Source: JBEAOO01 sp041164825
GTDB lineage: Bacteria > Pseudomonadota > Gammaproteobacteria > Burkholderiales > Burkholderiaceae_C
NCBI GenBank assembly: GCA_041164825.1
Contig: JBEAOO010000260.1
Span: 1 to 17,324, forward strand
Reading direction: 5' to 3'
DNA: 17,324 bases
This document shows positions 1 to 7,400 of this stretch, in pieces; position 1 is the first letter of the stretch; every line of letters starts with the position of its first letter. The translations under genes were made by a program, and so were the position numbers. The notes under the pieces were generated by a model. It did not search any database and was not told the DNA's origin. It saw nothing but the letters and a program-made list of their open reading frames with translations.

Positions 1-760
1 CGGCGTGGCCCATGTGTTTGCCACCGAGGGTGATGCCGATGGCAGTGATTTCGCGCCGCTGTTCGACCGCGCGGCCGACTACCGCGCCTTGCTGGACGAG
101 CTGGTGAGCAGCACCACCACGCTGCCCGCGGCCGACGCATTGAAGCTGCACCGCAAAAGCCACAAGCGCTTTGAGCAGGTGCGGGCCACCGATTTTTTCC
201 CCGGCGAGGCGCAGCGCCAAGCGCGCGACACCCTCGACGCATTGGCCGCCACCTGGCGCCGTGCGCTGGCGCCCGACGAGCCGCAGGCCGTGCAGGCGAG
301 CATCGTGCGGCGCGACGCCGCCAGCCACCGCGGCCGCGTCTGGGCCACACGCCGCCGGCCTTGGGTCGACCGTCTGGCCTGCGCCTGGTTGATCCGCCGC
401 TGCATCGACCCCGACGCGCGTTTTCTGTGGCTGGCCGATGCCCGCGACTGCCCGGCCGACGCGCTGGGTTTCGATTTCGACGGTGCCACCTTCAGCCATG
501 TCGGCGAGCGCGTCAGCTTCGAGGTGCTGCTGGCCAGTTTTGGGCTCACGTCGCCCGCCTTGCAGCGCCTGGGTGAGCTGGTGCATGCCCTCGATGTGGG
601 CGTGGCCGAGGGCGCGCCATGGCCGCCGGAGGCGCGCGGCGTAGAGCGCGTGCTGGCCGGCATGCGCGACGCGCTGCCCGACGACGACGCCCTGCTCGCC
701 GTGGCCAACGGCGTGTTCGAGGCCCTGTACATCACGTTTGAGAAGGACCCGCGCGCATGA
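1..760 (+). CDS. chrB: Chromate resistance protein ChrB, 5' end cut off by the window
   Basis: The reading frame is open from the left edge (first whole codon at base 2) to the TGA at 758-760, leaving about 252 codons. Full ChrB proteins are roughly 300-330 residues, so some 60-80 N-terminal residues lie outside; the GTG at 5 is probably internal. The visible part has the end of the N-terminal domain (FAPLFDRAADYRALL), a linker, and then the ChrB C-terminal domain starting near RRRPWVDRLACAWLIRR and continuing through FDGATFSHVGERVSFE and LVHALDVG, whose His, Glu and Asp residues suit metal binding. ChrB is known as a chromate-responsive regulator or accessory protein for ChrA-mediated resistance. 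Its stop overlaps the chrA start as ATGA, so the two are translationally coupled. The family call is firm; the regulatory role here is inferred from other chr operons. Confidence 0.93.
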   Translation, partial: GVAHVFATEGDADGSDFAPLFDRAADYRALLDELVSSTTTLPAADALKLHRKSHKRFEQVRATDFFPGEAQRQARDTLDALAATWRRALAPDEPQAVQASIVRRDAASHRGRVWATRRRPWVDRLACAWLIRRCIDPDARFLWLADARDCPADALGFDFDGATFSHVGERVSFEVLLASFGLTSPALQRLGELVHALDVGVAEGAPWPPEARGVERVLAGMRDALPDDDALLAVANGVFEALYITFEKDPRA

Positions 761-2133
761 GCGAGCATTCACCCACCGCGGCCCCGCCGGCCCTTGGCGC
801 ACCCGAGCCCGTCACGTTTGGCGCTGCCCTGCGCTTTTGGCTCCGGATCGGTTTCCTCAGCTTTGGCGGCCCGGCCGGGCAAATTGCGCTGATGCACAGC
901 GAGCTGGTCGAGCGCCGGCGCTGGATCAGCGAGAAGCGCTTTCTGCACGCGCTCAACTACTGCATGGTGCTGCCCGGCCCCGAGGCGCAGCAGCTCGCCA
1001 CCTACATCGGCTGGCTGATGCACCGCACTGCGGGCGGCGTGGCGGCGGGCGCGCTGTTCGTGCTGCCCTCGCTGTTCATCCTGATCGCGCTCAGCGGCAT
1101 CTACAGCGCCTGGGGTCAGGTGCCGCTGGTGGCGGGGCTGTTCTATGGCATCAAGCCGGCGGTCACGGCCATCGTGCTGCAGGCCGCGCACCGCATTGGC
1201 GGGCGGGCGCTGAAAAACCGCTGGTTGTGGGGCATCGCCGCGGCCTCGTTCGTGGCCATCTTTGCTGCCAACGTGCCGTTTCCAGTCATCGTGCTGGTGG
1301 CGGCGGTCGTGGGCTGGTTGGGCGGGCGCCGCTGGCCCGAGGTGTTCAAGGTGGGTGGCGGTCATGGTGCGGCCCAGGCGTCTTGCGGCCCGGCGCTGAT
1401 CGATGACGACACACCCGCGCCGCCGCATGCGCGCTACTCGGCTGCGCGCCTGGTTGCCGTGCTGGCCGCCGGTGCGCTGCTGTGGGCGCTGCCCATGGCC
1501 GTGCTCGTGGCCAGCCAAACCTGGGGCGGCACGCTCACTCAGATGGGCTGGTTTTTCACCAAGGCGGCGCTGCTCACCTTTGGGGGCGCGTATGCGGTGC
1601 TGCCGTATGTGTACCAGGGCGCGGTCGGCACCTACGGCTGGTTGAGCGGAACGCAGATGATCGACGGTCTGGCGCTGGGCGAAACCACGCCCGGCCCGCT
1701 GATCATGGTGGTGGCGTTCGTGGCCTTTGTGGGTGGCTGGCAAAGCCCCGAGTTGCTGGCGAGCTTTGGCCCGGAACACCGCTTTGCGGCCGGCGCGCTG
1801 GCCGCCACGCTGGTCACGTGGTTCACGTTTTTGCCCAGTTTCATCTTCATCCTGGCCGGTGGCCCGCTGGTGGAAGCCACCCACGGCAAGCTCGGTTTCA
1901 CCGCGCCGCTCACCGCCATCACGGCCGCCGTGGTGGGCGTGATCCTCAACTTGGCGCTGTTCTTTTTGCTGCACGTGCTGTGGCCGCGCGGCTGGGGGCA
2001 GGGTGTGGAGTGGCCGGCGCTGATGTTGGCGCTGGTGGCTGGCGTGGCGCTGTTTCGCTACAAGCGCAGCGTGATCCAGGTGATTGCGGCCAGCGCGCTG
2101 CTCGGCTTGGCCTGGACGCTGTTGAAGCCCTGA
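757..2133 (+). CDS. chrA: Chromate efflux transporter ChrA (CHR family, two-domain form)
   Basis: This 458-residue membrane protein belongs to the chromate ion transporter family, which exports chromate from the cytoplasm. It has the duplicated CHR layout: an N-terminal half with FLSFGGPAGQIALMH and LPGPEAQQLATYIGW, and a C-terminal half with ALLTFGGAYAVLPYVYQ and GETTPGPLIMVVAFVAFVGG. Long hydrophobic stretches fill both halves, and a short polar linker (about residues 205-228) joins them. The length is usual for long-chain CHR proteins. The ATG at 757 sits in an ATGA overlap with chrB, and AGAAGGA at 741-747 is a good ribosome binding site, which decides the start. The C-terminus runs into a 9-base tandem repeat that supplies the stop. 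The gene most likely works with chrB in chromate resistance. Confidence 0.96.
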   Translation: MSEHSPTAAPPALGAPEPVTFGAALRFWLRIGFLSFGGPAGQIALMHSELVERRRWISEKRFLHALNYCMVLPGPEAQQLATYIGWLMHRTAGGVAAGALFVLPSLFILIALSGIYSAWGQVPLVAGLFYGIKPAVTAIVLQAAHRIGGRALKNRWLWGIAAASFVAIFAANVPFPVIVLVAAVVGWLGGRRWPEVFKVGGGHGAAQASCGPALIDDDTPAPPHARYSAARLVAVLAAGALLWALPMAVLVASQTWGGTLTQMGWFFTKAALLTFGGAYAVLPYVYQGAVGTYGWLSGTQMIDGLALGETTPGPLIMVVAFVAFVGGWQSPELLASFGPEHRFAAGALAATLVTWFTFLPSFIFILAGGPLVEATHGKLGFTAPLTAITAAVVGVILNLALFFLLHVLWPRGWGQGVEWPALMLALVAGVALFRYKRSVIQVIAASALLGLAWTLLKP

Positions 2134-2160
2134 AGCCCCTGAAGCCCCTGAAGCCCCTGA
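2123..2160. repeat. 9-base tandem repeat TGAAGCCCC across the chrA stop
   Basis: An 8-base partial unit at 2123-2130 is followed by three full TGAAGCCCC units (2131-2139, 2140-2148, 2149-2157) and a final TGA at 2158-2160. Because the unit is three codons long, TGA recurs in the chrA frame at 2131, 2140, 2149 and 2158. The missing C in the first partial unit is what brings the array into the stop frame. The repeat occupies most of the 41-base gap between the convergent ends of chrA and the minus-strand gene at 2175. Confidence 0.9.
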
Positions 2161-2174
2161 CGGCACGGCGCCGC

Positions 2175-2486
2175 TCAGTGCGGCTTCTGCGGCGGCTTGA
2201 ACGCCCGTGGGCGCACCACATTGCCGTCGCGGTCGACATCGCTGGCGCGCTCGCGGCGCTTGGCCCGCTCGATCGCGGCTTGCGCCTCCTTGGCGGCAGC
2301 CCGTCGGCGGCCCGGGGCTTGCCAGGCCGCGCGGCACCAGCGGCTGCCGCGCCGCCACGTGCGCAGCGCCCCAGCGTCCAGCTTCTGACGGCGCGGCGCA
2401 CCCAGCAGCAGCCGGGCCAGCGCCAGCACACACACCACCAGCACCAAGCCGGCGACGATTTGTTGCAACAGCAGCGCGGTGCCCAT
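2175..2486 (-). CDS. Small membrane-anchored basic protein, unknown function
   Basis: This 103-residue protein starts MGTALLLQQIVAGLVLVV. Residues about 4-28 form one transmembrane segment, followed by a strongly basic, Arg/Lys/Ala-rich cytoplasmic tail with an AAAKEAQAAIERAKRRERA helix and a proline-rich end (RPRAFKPPQKPH). The ATG at 2486-2484 overlaps the upstream gene's stop as TGATG, and GAGGAGG just upstream (about 2493-2500) is a strong ribosome binding site. The same frame stays open to 2729, but that extension overlaps the neighbouring gene and lacks protein-like composition, so I use the internal start. I do not recognise a family. It is co-transcribed with the gene starting at 2863 and may act with it at the membrane. 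Confidence 0.72.
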   Translation of the reverse strand: MGTALLLQQIVAGLVLVVCVLALARLLLGAPRRQKLDAGALRTWRRGSRWCRAAWQAPGRRRAAAKEAQAAIERAKRRERASDVDRDGNVVRPRAFKPPQKPH

Positions 2487-2863
2487 CACAGCTCCTCCTC
2501 GGCCTGCAGCGTGATGCGCTGGCGGATCGCGCCTTGCACCTCGCCAACGGCCAGCAGCCGCAGCGGCTGGCCCACGGGCACGCGCTTCACAAAGCGCACG
2601 TCCAGCGTATCGGCGCCTTCGGGGTGGGTGGGCACCTGGCGTTGCCACTGCAGCGCGCCGTCCACCAGCACGCGCAGCGCGTGCCAGGCGTCGGCCTGAC
2701 CGGCGCGCGGTTTCACCTCCAGCGTGCACGACACCTCAAAGCGCCGTTCGCGCTCGGCGTGCGGTGGGATGTCGAGCAGGGCCACCTCGCGCTCGTCCTC
2801 CTCCACCAGCCAGCGTTCGGCGTGCGGTTCGGGGGCGGCAGGGCGGTGGGCAAACGAAGACAT
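2486..2863 (-). CDS. Conserved-looking small soluble protein, unknown function
   Basis: This 125-residue protein has no signal peptide or membrane segment. Its composition is acidic at the N-terminus (ERWLVEEDEREVALLD) and then shows alternating hydrophobic and polar residues that suggest a beta-rich fold: RRFEVSCTLEVKPR, HALRVLVDGALQWQR and TLDVRFVKRVPVGQPLRLLAVGEVQ. I do not recognise a family. The start ATG (2863-2861) has no good ribosome binding site, so a different start is possible, although the N-terminal reading is plausible. It overlaps the next gene by one base (TGATG), making a two-gene unit that converges on chrA. Nothing ties it to chromate resistance except position, and the opposite strand argues against that link. 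Confidence 0.7.
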   Translation of the reverse strand: MSSFAHRPAAPEPHAERWLVEEDEREVALLDIPPHAERERRFEVSCTLEVKPRAGQADAWHALRVLVDGALQWQRQVPTHPEGADTLDVRFVKRVPVGQPLRLLAVGEVQGAIRQRITLQAEEEL

Positions 2864-2954
2864 GGCAACGGTATCGGCAGATCAGCCGCAGATCGTAGAC
2901 CAGCGGGGGCGGCGACGCATCCCGCGTTCGCATTGGCCCCAGGCCGGGGGTTTC
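2864..2954. promoter_or_regulatory. Divergent upstream region of the minus-strand pair and the 6S-like RNA
   Basis: Promoters for both the gene starting at 2863 and the structured RNA should lie in or near these bases. On the minus strand, TACGAT (reverse of 2892-2897) is a possible -10, but no convincing -35 partners it. On the plus strand I see no clear sigma-70 pair. GGCCCCAG at 2935-2942 can also pair with CTGGGGCC at 3089-3096 inside the RNA, so the RNA 5' end may lie further left than I draw it. Confidence 0.3.
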
Positions 2955-3140
2955 CAGCCGACCCGGTGTGTGCTTGAGCAGGGAAACCCCTGATGGCGAG
3001 GGCTGGGGGCAACGCCTACATTGCCCCCACTGCGCAGACAAGCCCCATCAGGCCTGATCTGTTCGGAGGCTGAGGAGACAACGAAGCACTGGGGCCCAGG
3101 CAACCGCCGCAAGCCCACCCCCGACGGGTCGCTCAGCGGC
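2955..3140 (+). ncRNA. ssrS: Probable 6S RNA
   Basis: This stretch of about 185 bases folds as a long interrupted hairpin, the architecture and length of 6S RNA, which binds sigma-70 RNA polymerase. The closing stem is CGACCCG (2959-2965) with CGGGTCG (3125-3131). Moving inwards, GAGCAG (2976-2981) pairs with CTGTTC (3059-3064) with one G-T pair, CCTGATGG (2989-2996) pairs with CCATCAGG (3045-3052), and TGGGGGCAA (3004-3012) pairs with TTGCCCCCA (3021-3029) around an 8-base loop. The 3' arm has the small hairpin CTGGGGCCCAG, like the one 6S RNAs carry opposite the central bubble, followed by GGCAACCGCCGC. The 5' arm ACCCGGTGTGTG followed by CCCCTGA resembles 6S 5' sequence as I remember it from pseudomonads. 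An intrinsic terminator follows at 3155. The identification rests on fold and remembered motifs, and the ends are approximate. The alternative is a riboswitch-type leader of yfcA. Confidence 0.66.
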
Positions 3141-3154
3141 CGATGTCAAAATAG

Positions 3155-3186
3155 AAAAAAGGCGCCAGCGACCCTGGCGCCTTTTT
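3155..3186 (+). terminator. Strong intrinsic terminator after the 6S-like RNA
   Basis: GGCGCCAG (3161-3168) pairs perfectly with CTGGCGCC (3174-3181) around a 5-base loop. The stem is flanked by six A (3155-3160) and five T (3182-3186), so it can extend to about 13 pairs and would also work on the minus strand. No protein gene ends just upstream on the plus strand, which supports a non-coding transcript stopping here. It lies 38 bases before the yfcA start. Confidence 0.9.
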
Positions 3187-3223
3187 ACATTTTCGGCCGC
3201 CCCTTGTCTCTCCGTCCTCGCCC

Positions 3224-3991
3224 ATGCTCGATCTCGCCACCGTTGCCGTCGCCTCCTTGTTTGCCGGCTGTGTGGACGCCATCGTTGGCGGCGGCGGCCT
3301 GATCCTCACGCCCGCGCTGTTCAGCGTCTACCCGGCCGCTGCACCGCCCACCTTGTTTGGCACCAACAAAGGCGGCTCGGTGTGGGGCACGGCGTGGGCG
3401 CTGGGCCAATATGCCAAGCGCGTGACCCTGCCCTGGTCGGCGCTGCGCCCAGCCGCTGCCGCCGCGCTGGTGGGCGCGTTTTGTGGCGCCTGGACGGTGA
3501 CGCTGGTGCCAGCCACCGGCCTGCGCCTGGCCCTGCCGCTGGTGCTGTTGGTGGTGTTGGCCTACACCTTGGCGCGCAAAGACATGGGCCACACCCACGC
3601 GCCGCGTTTTGCCGGCCGCCACCAGGCGCTGGTGGCCAGCGCGGTGGGTTTGGGCGTGGGCTTTTACGACGGCTTCTTTGGTCCGGGCACCGGCAGCTTC
3701 TTCGTGTTTTTGTTCGTGCGCCTGCTGGGCTTCGATTTTTTGCACGCCAGCGCCAGCGCCAAGCTGCTCAACCTCGCCACCAACGCCGCTGCGCTGGTGC
3801 TGTTTGGCTGGACCGGCCACGTTTGGTGGCATGTGGCGGCGGTGCTGGCCGTGGCCAATGTGTGCGGCAGCCTGATTGGCACCCGGCTGGCGCTGCGCCA
3901 CGGCGCCGGTTTTGTGCGCCAGGTGTTCATCGTGGTGGTCAGCTTGCTGATCTGCAAAACCGCCTGGGACGCCGCTCGGCTCTTGGGCTGA
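3224..3991 (+). CDS. yfcA: TSUP-family membrane permease, YfcA-like (TauE/SafE)
   Basis: This 255-residue integral membrane protein has about eight hydrophobic segments, typical of the TSUP/TauE-SafE family whose characterised members move sulfite, sulfoacetate or related small anions. The two family half-motifs are clear: VDAIVGGGGLILTPALF with GTNKGG in the first half, and GLGVGFYDGFFGPGTGSFF followed by SAKLLNLATNAAALVLF in the second. These match the YfcA branch closely, and the length is normal. The substrate cannot be read from sequence. The ATG at 3224 has no recognisable ribosome binding site, but the N-terminus MLDLATVAVASLFAG begins directly with the first membrane helix, so the start is reasonable. 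Only 38 bases separate it from the upstream terminator, so expression may depend on read-through or on a promoter overlapping the RNA gene. Confidence 0.93.
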   Translation: MLDLATVAVASLFAGCVDAIVGGGGLILTPALFSVYPAAAPPTLFGTNKGGSVWGTAWALGQYAKRVTLPWSALRPAAAAALVGAFCGAWTVTLVPATGLRLALPLVLLVVLAYTLARKDMGHTHAPRFAGRHQALVASAVGLGVGFYDGFFGPGTGSFFVFLFVRLLGFDFLHASASAKLLNLATNAAALVLFGWTGHVWWHVAAVLAVANVCGSLIGTRLALRHGAGFVRQVFIVVVSLLICKTAWDAARLLG

Positions 3992-4092
3992 ACCAGGCAC
4001 CTGGGTCGCACCCCGGCGCGCATTCAGAAGCAACGGTTCTTCGACGCTGGAAAGCTCGGTTCTCGACAAAGCTCATTCCGGGGCTCGGGCGA

Positions 4093-4334
4093 GGAGCGCT
4101 GTGCCGCATTCACCTTGCTCCGTGTCTTCCGCCGGCCTGCGGCCGGCTCCCCCTTGACCTGCGCAAAGCGAATGCGGCACAGCGCTCCCTGAACCAACGG
4201 TGACACGCCACGTCGACGCATGCCGCGGTGATGGCGGGGCGGTGATGGGCCGGGCCGATGTGCGGAGGTCAAGGGGGAATGGGCCGACCGAAGGTCGGAC
4301 CAGGAGGACACGCAGCACATCGGCCCGGCCCATC
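4093..4334. repeat. Composite palindromic repeat element, copy 1 (242 bases)
   Basis: Module A (4093-4188, 96 bases) is bounded by an 18-base perfect inverted repeat: GGAGCGCTGTGCCGCATT at 4093-4110 and its complement at 4171-4188. It carries an internal stem GCCGGCC-tgc-GGCCGGC at 4131-4147. Module B (4244-4334, 91 bases) is bounded by a 20-base perfect inverted repeat (4244-4263 with 4315-4334, core GGGCCGGGCCGATGTGC) and has an internal stem CCGACC-gaa-GGTCGG at 4284-4298. A 55-base spacer joins them. The reverse complement of module B shares CGTGTC-TCC and CCCCCTTGACCT with module A in the same order, so the modules are diverged inverted relatives. There is no open frame of transposase type. 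A second copy lies at 11961-12204. This looks like a non-coding MITE- or REP/BIME-like element. Confidence 0.88.
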
Positions 4335-4359
4335 GCCGCCCGCGCTCCGACCGTCGACC

Positions 4360-4400
4360 GAGAGGCGGCCCCACGAGAGGCGGCCCCACGAGAGGCGGCC
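4360..4400. repeat. 15-base tandem repeat GAGAGGCGGCCCCAC
   Basis: Two identical 15-base units (4360-4374 and 4375-4389) are followed by 11 bases of a third (4390-4400). The array ends nine bases before the stop codon of the minus-strand GGDEF-EAL gene, so it lies in that gene's 3' untranslated region and does not change the protein. Confidence 0.9.
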
Positions 4401-4408
4401 TCAGCCGC

Positions 4409-7400
4409 TCAGCTCAGCCCCCCAAAAGCCGCGCGTGCCACGCGCGACATCTCGTCGCGCATCAGCGCCTCAAACTCCTCCGGCGGCAGCGGCTTGCTGC
4501 GCAGGAAGCCTTGGTACTGGTCGCAGTTTTTGAGGCGCAAAAAGGCCAGTTGGTCCACGGTTTCCACACCCTCGGCCAGCACCTTCACGCCCAGGCTGTG
4601 GCCCATGGCGATGATGGCGCTGGAGATCTCCATGTCGTCGGCATCGTGCGGGATGTCGGAGATGAAGCTGCGGTCAATTTTCAGCACATCAAGCGGAAAA
4701 CGCTTGAGGTAGGCGAGCGACGAATAGCCGGTGCCGAAGTCGTCAATCGCCAAACGCACCCCCAGGCCGCGCAGGCGCTGCAGCACGCCCAAGGCCTCTT
4801 GCTCGCGCTCCATCAGCGCGCTCTCGGTGAGTTCCAGCTCCAGGTGCTCGGGTGGAAAGCGCGTGTCGAGCAGCACCTCTTGGGTCAGCGCGCCCAGGTC
4901 GCCCAGGTGAAACTGGCGCGGCGACACATTCACCGCCATGGTCAACGCCGGCAGCCCGGCATCGATCCATTGTTTGCCCTGGCGGCAGGCCTCGCGCAGC
5001 ACCCACTCACCCACCTCGCCGATCAGGCCGGTGGCTTCGGCCACCGGGATGAAGCGCACCGGCGAGATCAGCCCCTCGACCGGATCGAGCCAGCGCACCA
5101 GCGCCTCGGCACCCACCACGCGGCCGCTGGCGATGTCGACCTGCGGTTGGTAGTGCAGGCGCAGTTGGCCGTCCACCAGCGCGCGCCGCAGCCGCGATTC
5201 GAGGCTCAGGCGCTCACGCGCGGCGGCTGTCATCTCGTCGGCAAAGTAGCGGTACATGCCGCGGCCATCGGCCTTGGCGCGGTAGAGCGCGGCATCGGCG
5301 CCTTGAAGCAGTGTTTGCGCGCTGCGGCCGTGGTCCGGGTACATCGCAATGCCCACGCTCACGCCGGTGGTCAGCTCCACCCCGTCGCCCGATTGCCAGG
5401 GTTCGGCGAGGGCGGCAATCAGCTCGCCGGCCAGCCGCGCCGGGTCCTCCGGGTGCTGCACGTTTTGCATCAGCAGCGCAAACTCATCGCCGCCCAGGCG
5501 CGCCAGCGTGTCGGCGCGGCGCAGGCGCAGCGAGAGGCGCTCGGCCACGTGGCGCAGCAGCGCGTCGCCGGTGAGGTGGCCGTAGCTGTCGTTCACGTCC
5601 TTGAAGCGGTCGAGGTCGAGCATCAGCACGGCCAGCGGCATGTTGTCGCGCTCGGCCTCGATCAGCGCCTGGTCGAGCCGGGTCTGGAACAGCAGCCGGT
5701 TGGGCAGCTGCGTCAGCGGGTCGTGGTGGGCGAGAAATTCGAGCTCTTCCTCCGAGGCCTTCAGGCGCGAGATGTCGGAGAACACGCCGATGAAGTGGGT
5801 GACGCGGCCATCGGTGTCGCAGACGCGGTTGATCGACAGCAGCTCCGGGATCAGCGAGCCGTCCTTGCAGCGGTTCCACAGCTCGCCCTGCCAGTGGCCC
5901 ACGGTGTCGAGCGCACGCCACATCTCGGCGTAAAACTCGGCCCCGTGGCGGCCCGAACTGAGCATGCGCGGGGTCTGGCCAATGACTTCGTCGGCCGCAT
6001 ACCCCAGCAGCGTGGTGAAGGCCTTGTTGACCGAGACGATGCGCTTGTCGGCACCGGTGATGATCACGCCTTCGAGCGTGCCGTCAAACACCGCCGCGGC
6101 CAACCGCAGCTGGCTCTCGGCCTCTTGCTGCTCGGTGATGTCGCGGGCCACGGCCAGCACCTCGCCGGTGTCGGTGGGCACCATGCGCATCTCAAAGCGG
6201 CGCTCGCCCACGGGCGTCTGCACGCCGTAGCTGAACACCTGCAGCGCGTGGTCGCGCAGCACGGCGTCGATGTGGCTGCGCGCCAGTTGTGCCAGCCCGG
6301 GCGGCAGCAGCTCGTCCACGCTGCGCCCGAGCACCTGCTCGCGCGGCGCAATCAGCAGCTCGGGGCGGCTGGCCCAGAGGTCGACAAAACAATGCTCGCG
6401 GTTGAACAAGAACAGCAGGTCGGGCAGCGCCGCCACGGTGGCGCGCAGCCGCGCTTCGCTGGCCGAGAGCGCACCTTGTGCGAGTTGCTGGTCCTCCAGC
6501 ACCGACAGCAGGGCGGTGCGCGAGCGCTGCGCGTCTTCCAGCAGTTCGCGCTGGCGTTCTTCGGCGGCTTTGAGCCGGCGCATGGCCGCATGTTCGGCCG
6601 ACACATTGCGCGCCAGCGTGAGCACGCCGGGGGTGCCGCCAGGCTCGGGCGCCATGCGCACCATGCGCACATCCAGCACCATATCGCCCTGCTGCAGCTC
6701 ACCGCTGGCGAACTCGCGGCGCAGCGGCTCGTCGCTGTCGAGCGCGCGGTGGTCCATGTGGCGCAGCGTGGCGGCCACACCGGCCGGGTGCACCTCTTCG
6801 AGCTTGCGGCCCACCACGCTGGCGGCATCGCGCTGCAGCAGCAGGGCGGCCGCTGGGTTGCACAGGCGGTAGCGGCCGTCGAGGTCGCGCACTGTCACGG
6901 CGTCGGGGATGCAGCGCACCAGCGCCTGCAGTTGCTGCGTCAGCGCCTGCGACGCGGCCTGCGCGGCCTTCAGGTTGGCAATGTCTTGCACCACGGCGAT
7001 GAAGTGGGAGGGCGCGCCGTGTGGGTCGCGCACCAGGGTGACGGTGAGCAGGGCCCAGAACTCGCTGCCGTCAGGGCGCAGGTAGCGCTTTTCTTCGCGC
7101 AGGCGGTCGAGCGTGCCGTCCAGCAGCCGCGCCACGCCTTGCGCGCATTGCTGGCGATCGTCCGGGTGGGTGAGGTCGAGAAAGTGGTGCTGCCGCAGCA
7201 GCGCCGCGCTGCGCCCCAGCATCTCGGCCAGGCGCGGGTTGGCGTCGAGGTAGCGGCCCTCGCGGTCGTGGATGGCGATGCCGGCATCGGCCAGCGCAAT
7301 GGTCTGTCGCAATTCGCCCTCGGCCCGCGCGTGGCGCTGCGACTGTTGTTCGGAGCGGCGCAACAACACCCAGGCCAGCGCCGCGGTGATCAACACATAG

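Larger units (their letters stand above)
3992..4408. other. Convergent intergenic region between yfcA and the GGDEF-EAL gene
   Basis: This gap of 417 bases has no believable gene. Bases 3992-4092 show no clear feature. Bases 4093-4334 are copy 1 of the composite palindromic element, and 4360-4400 is a 15-base tandem repeat. I see no classical hairpin with T-run terminator for either flanking gene, so the palindromes may serve that role. Confidence 0.8.

Noticed and set aside
769..2547. A minus-strand open frame of 592 codons opposite chrA
   Set aside because: The composition is Arg/Gln/His/Gly-rich low complexity without motifs, while the plus strand encodes an unmistakable ChrA. It also runs across two other genes.
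2955..3140. Glycine, cobalamin or cyclic-di-GMP riboswitch upstream of yfcA
   Set aside because: I looked for the conserved cores of these classes as I know them and did not find them. The long single hairpin with a central bubble fits 6S RNA better, though a new leader type is not excluded.
3185..4069. A minus-strand open frame of 294 codons opposite yfcA
   Set aside because: Gln/His/Arg-rich shadow of the permease gene, with no recognisable domain.
4093..4334. Classical insertion sequence or CRISPR array at the repeat
   Set aside because: There is no transposase frame, no obvious target duplication at the ends, and no regular repeat-spacer pattern. The element is a non-coding palindrome pair.
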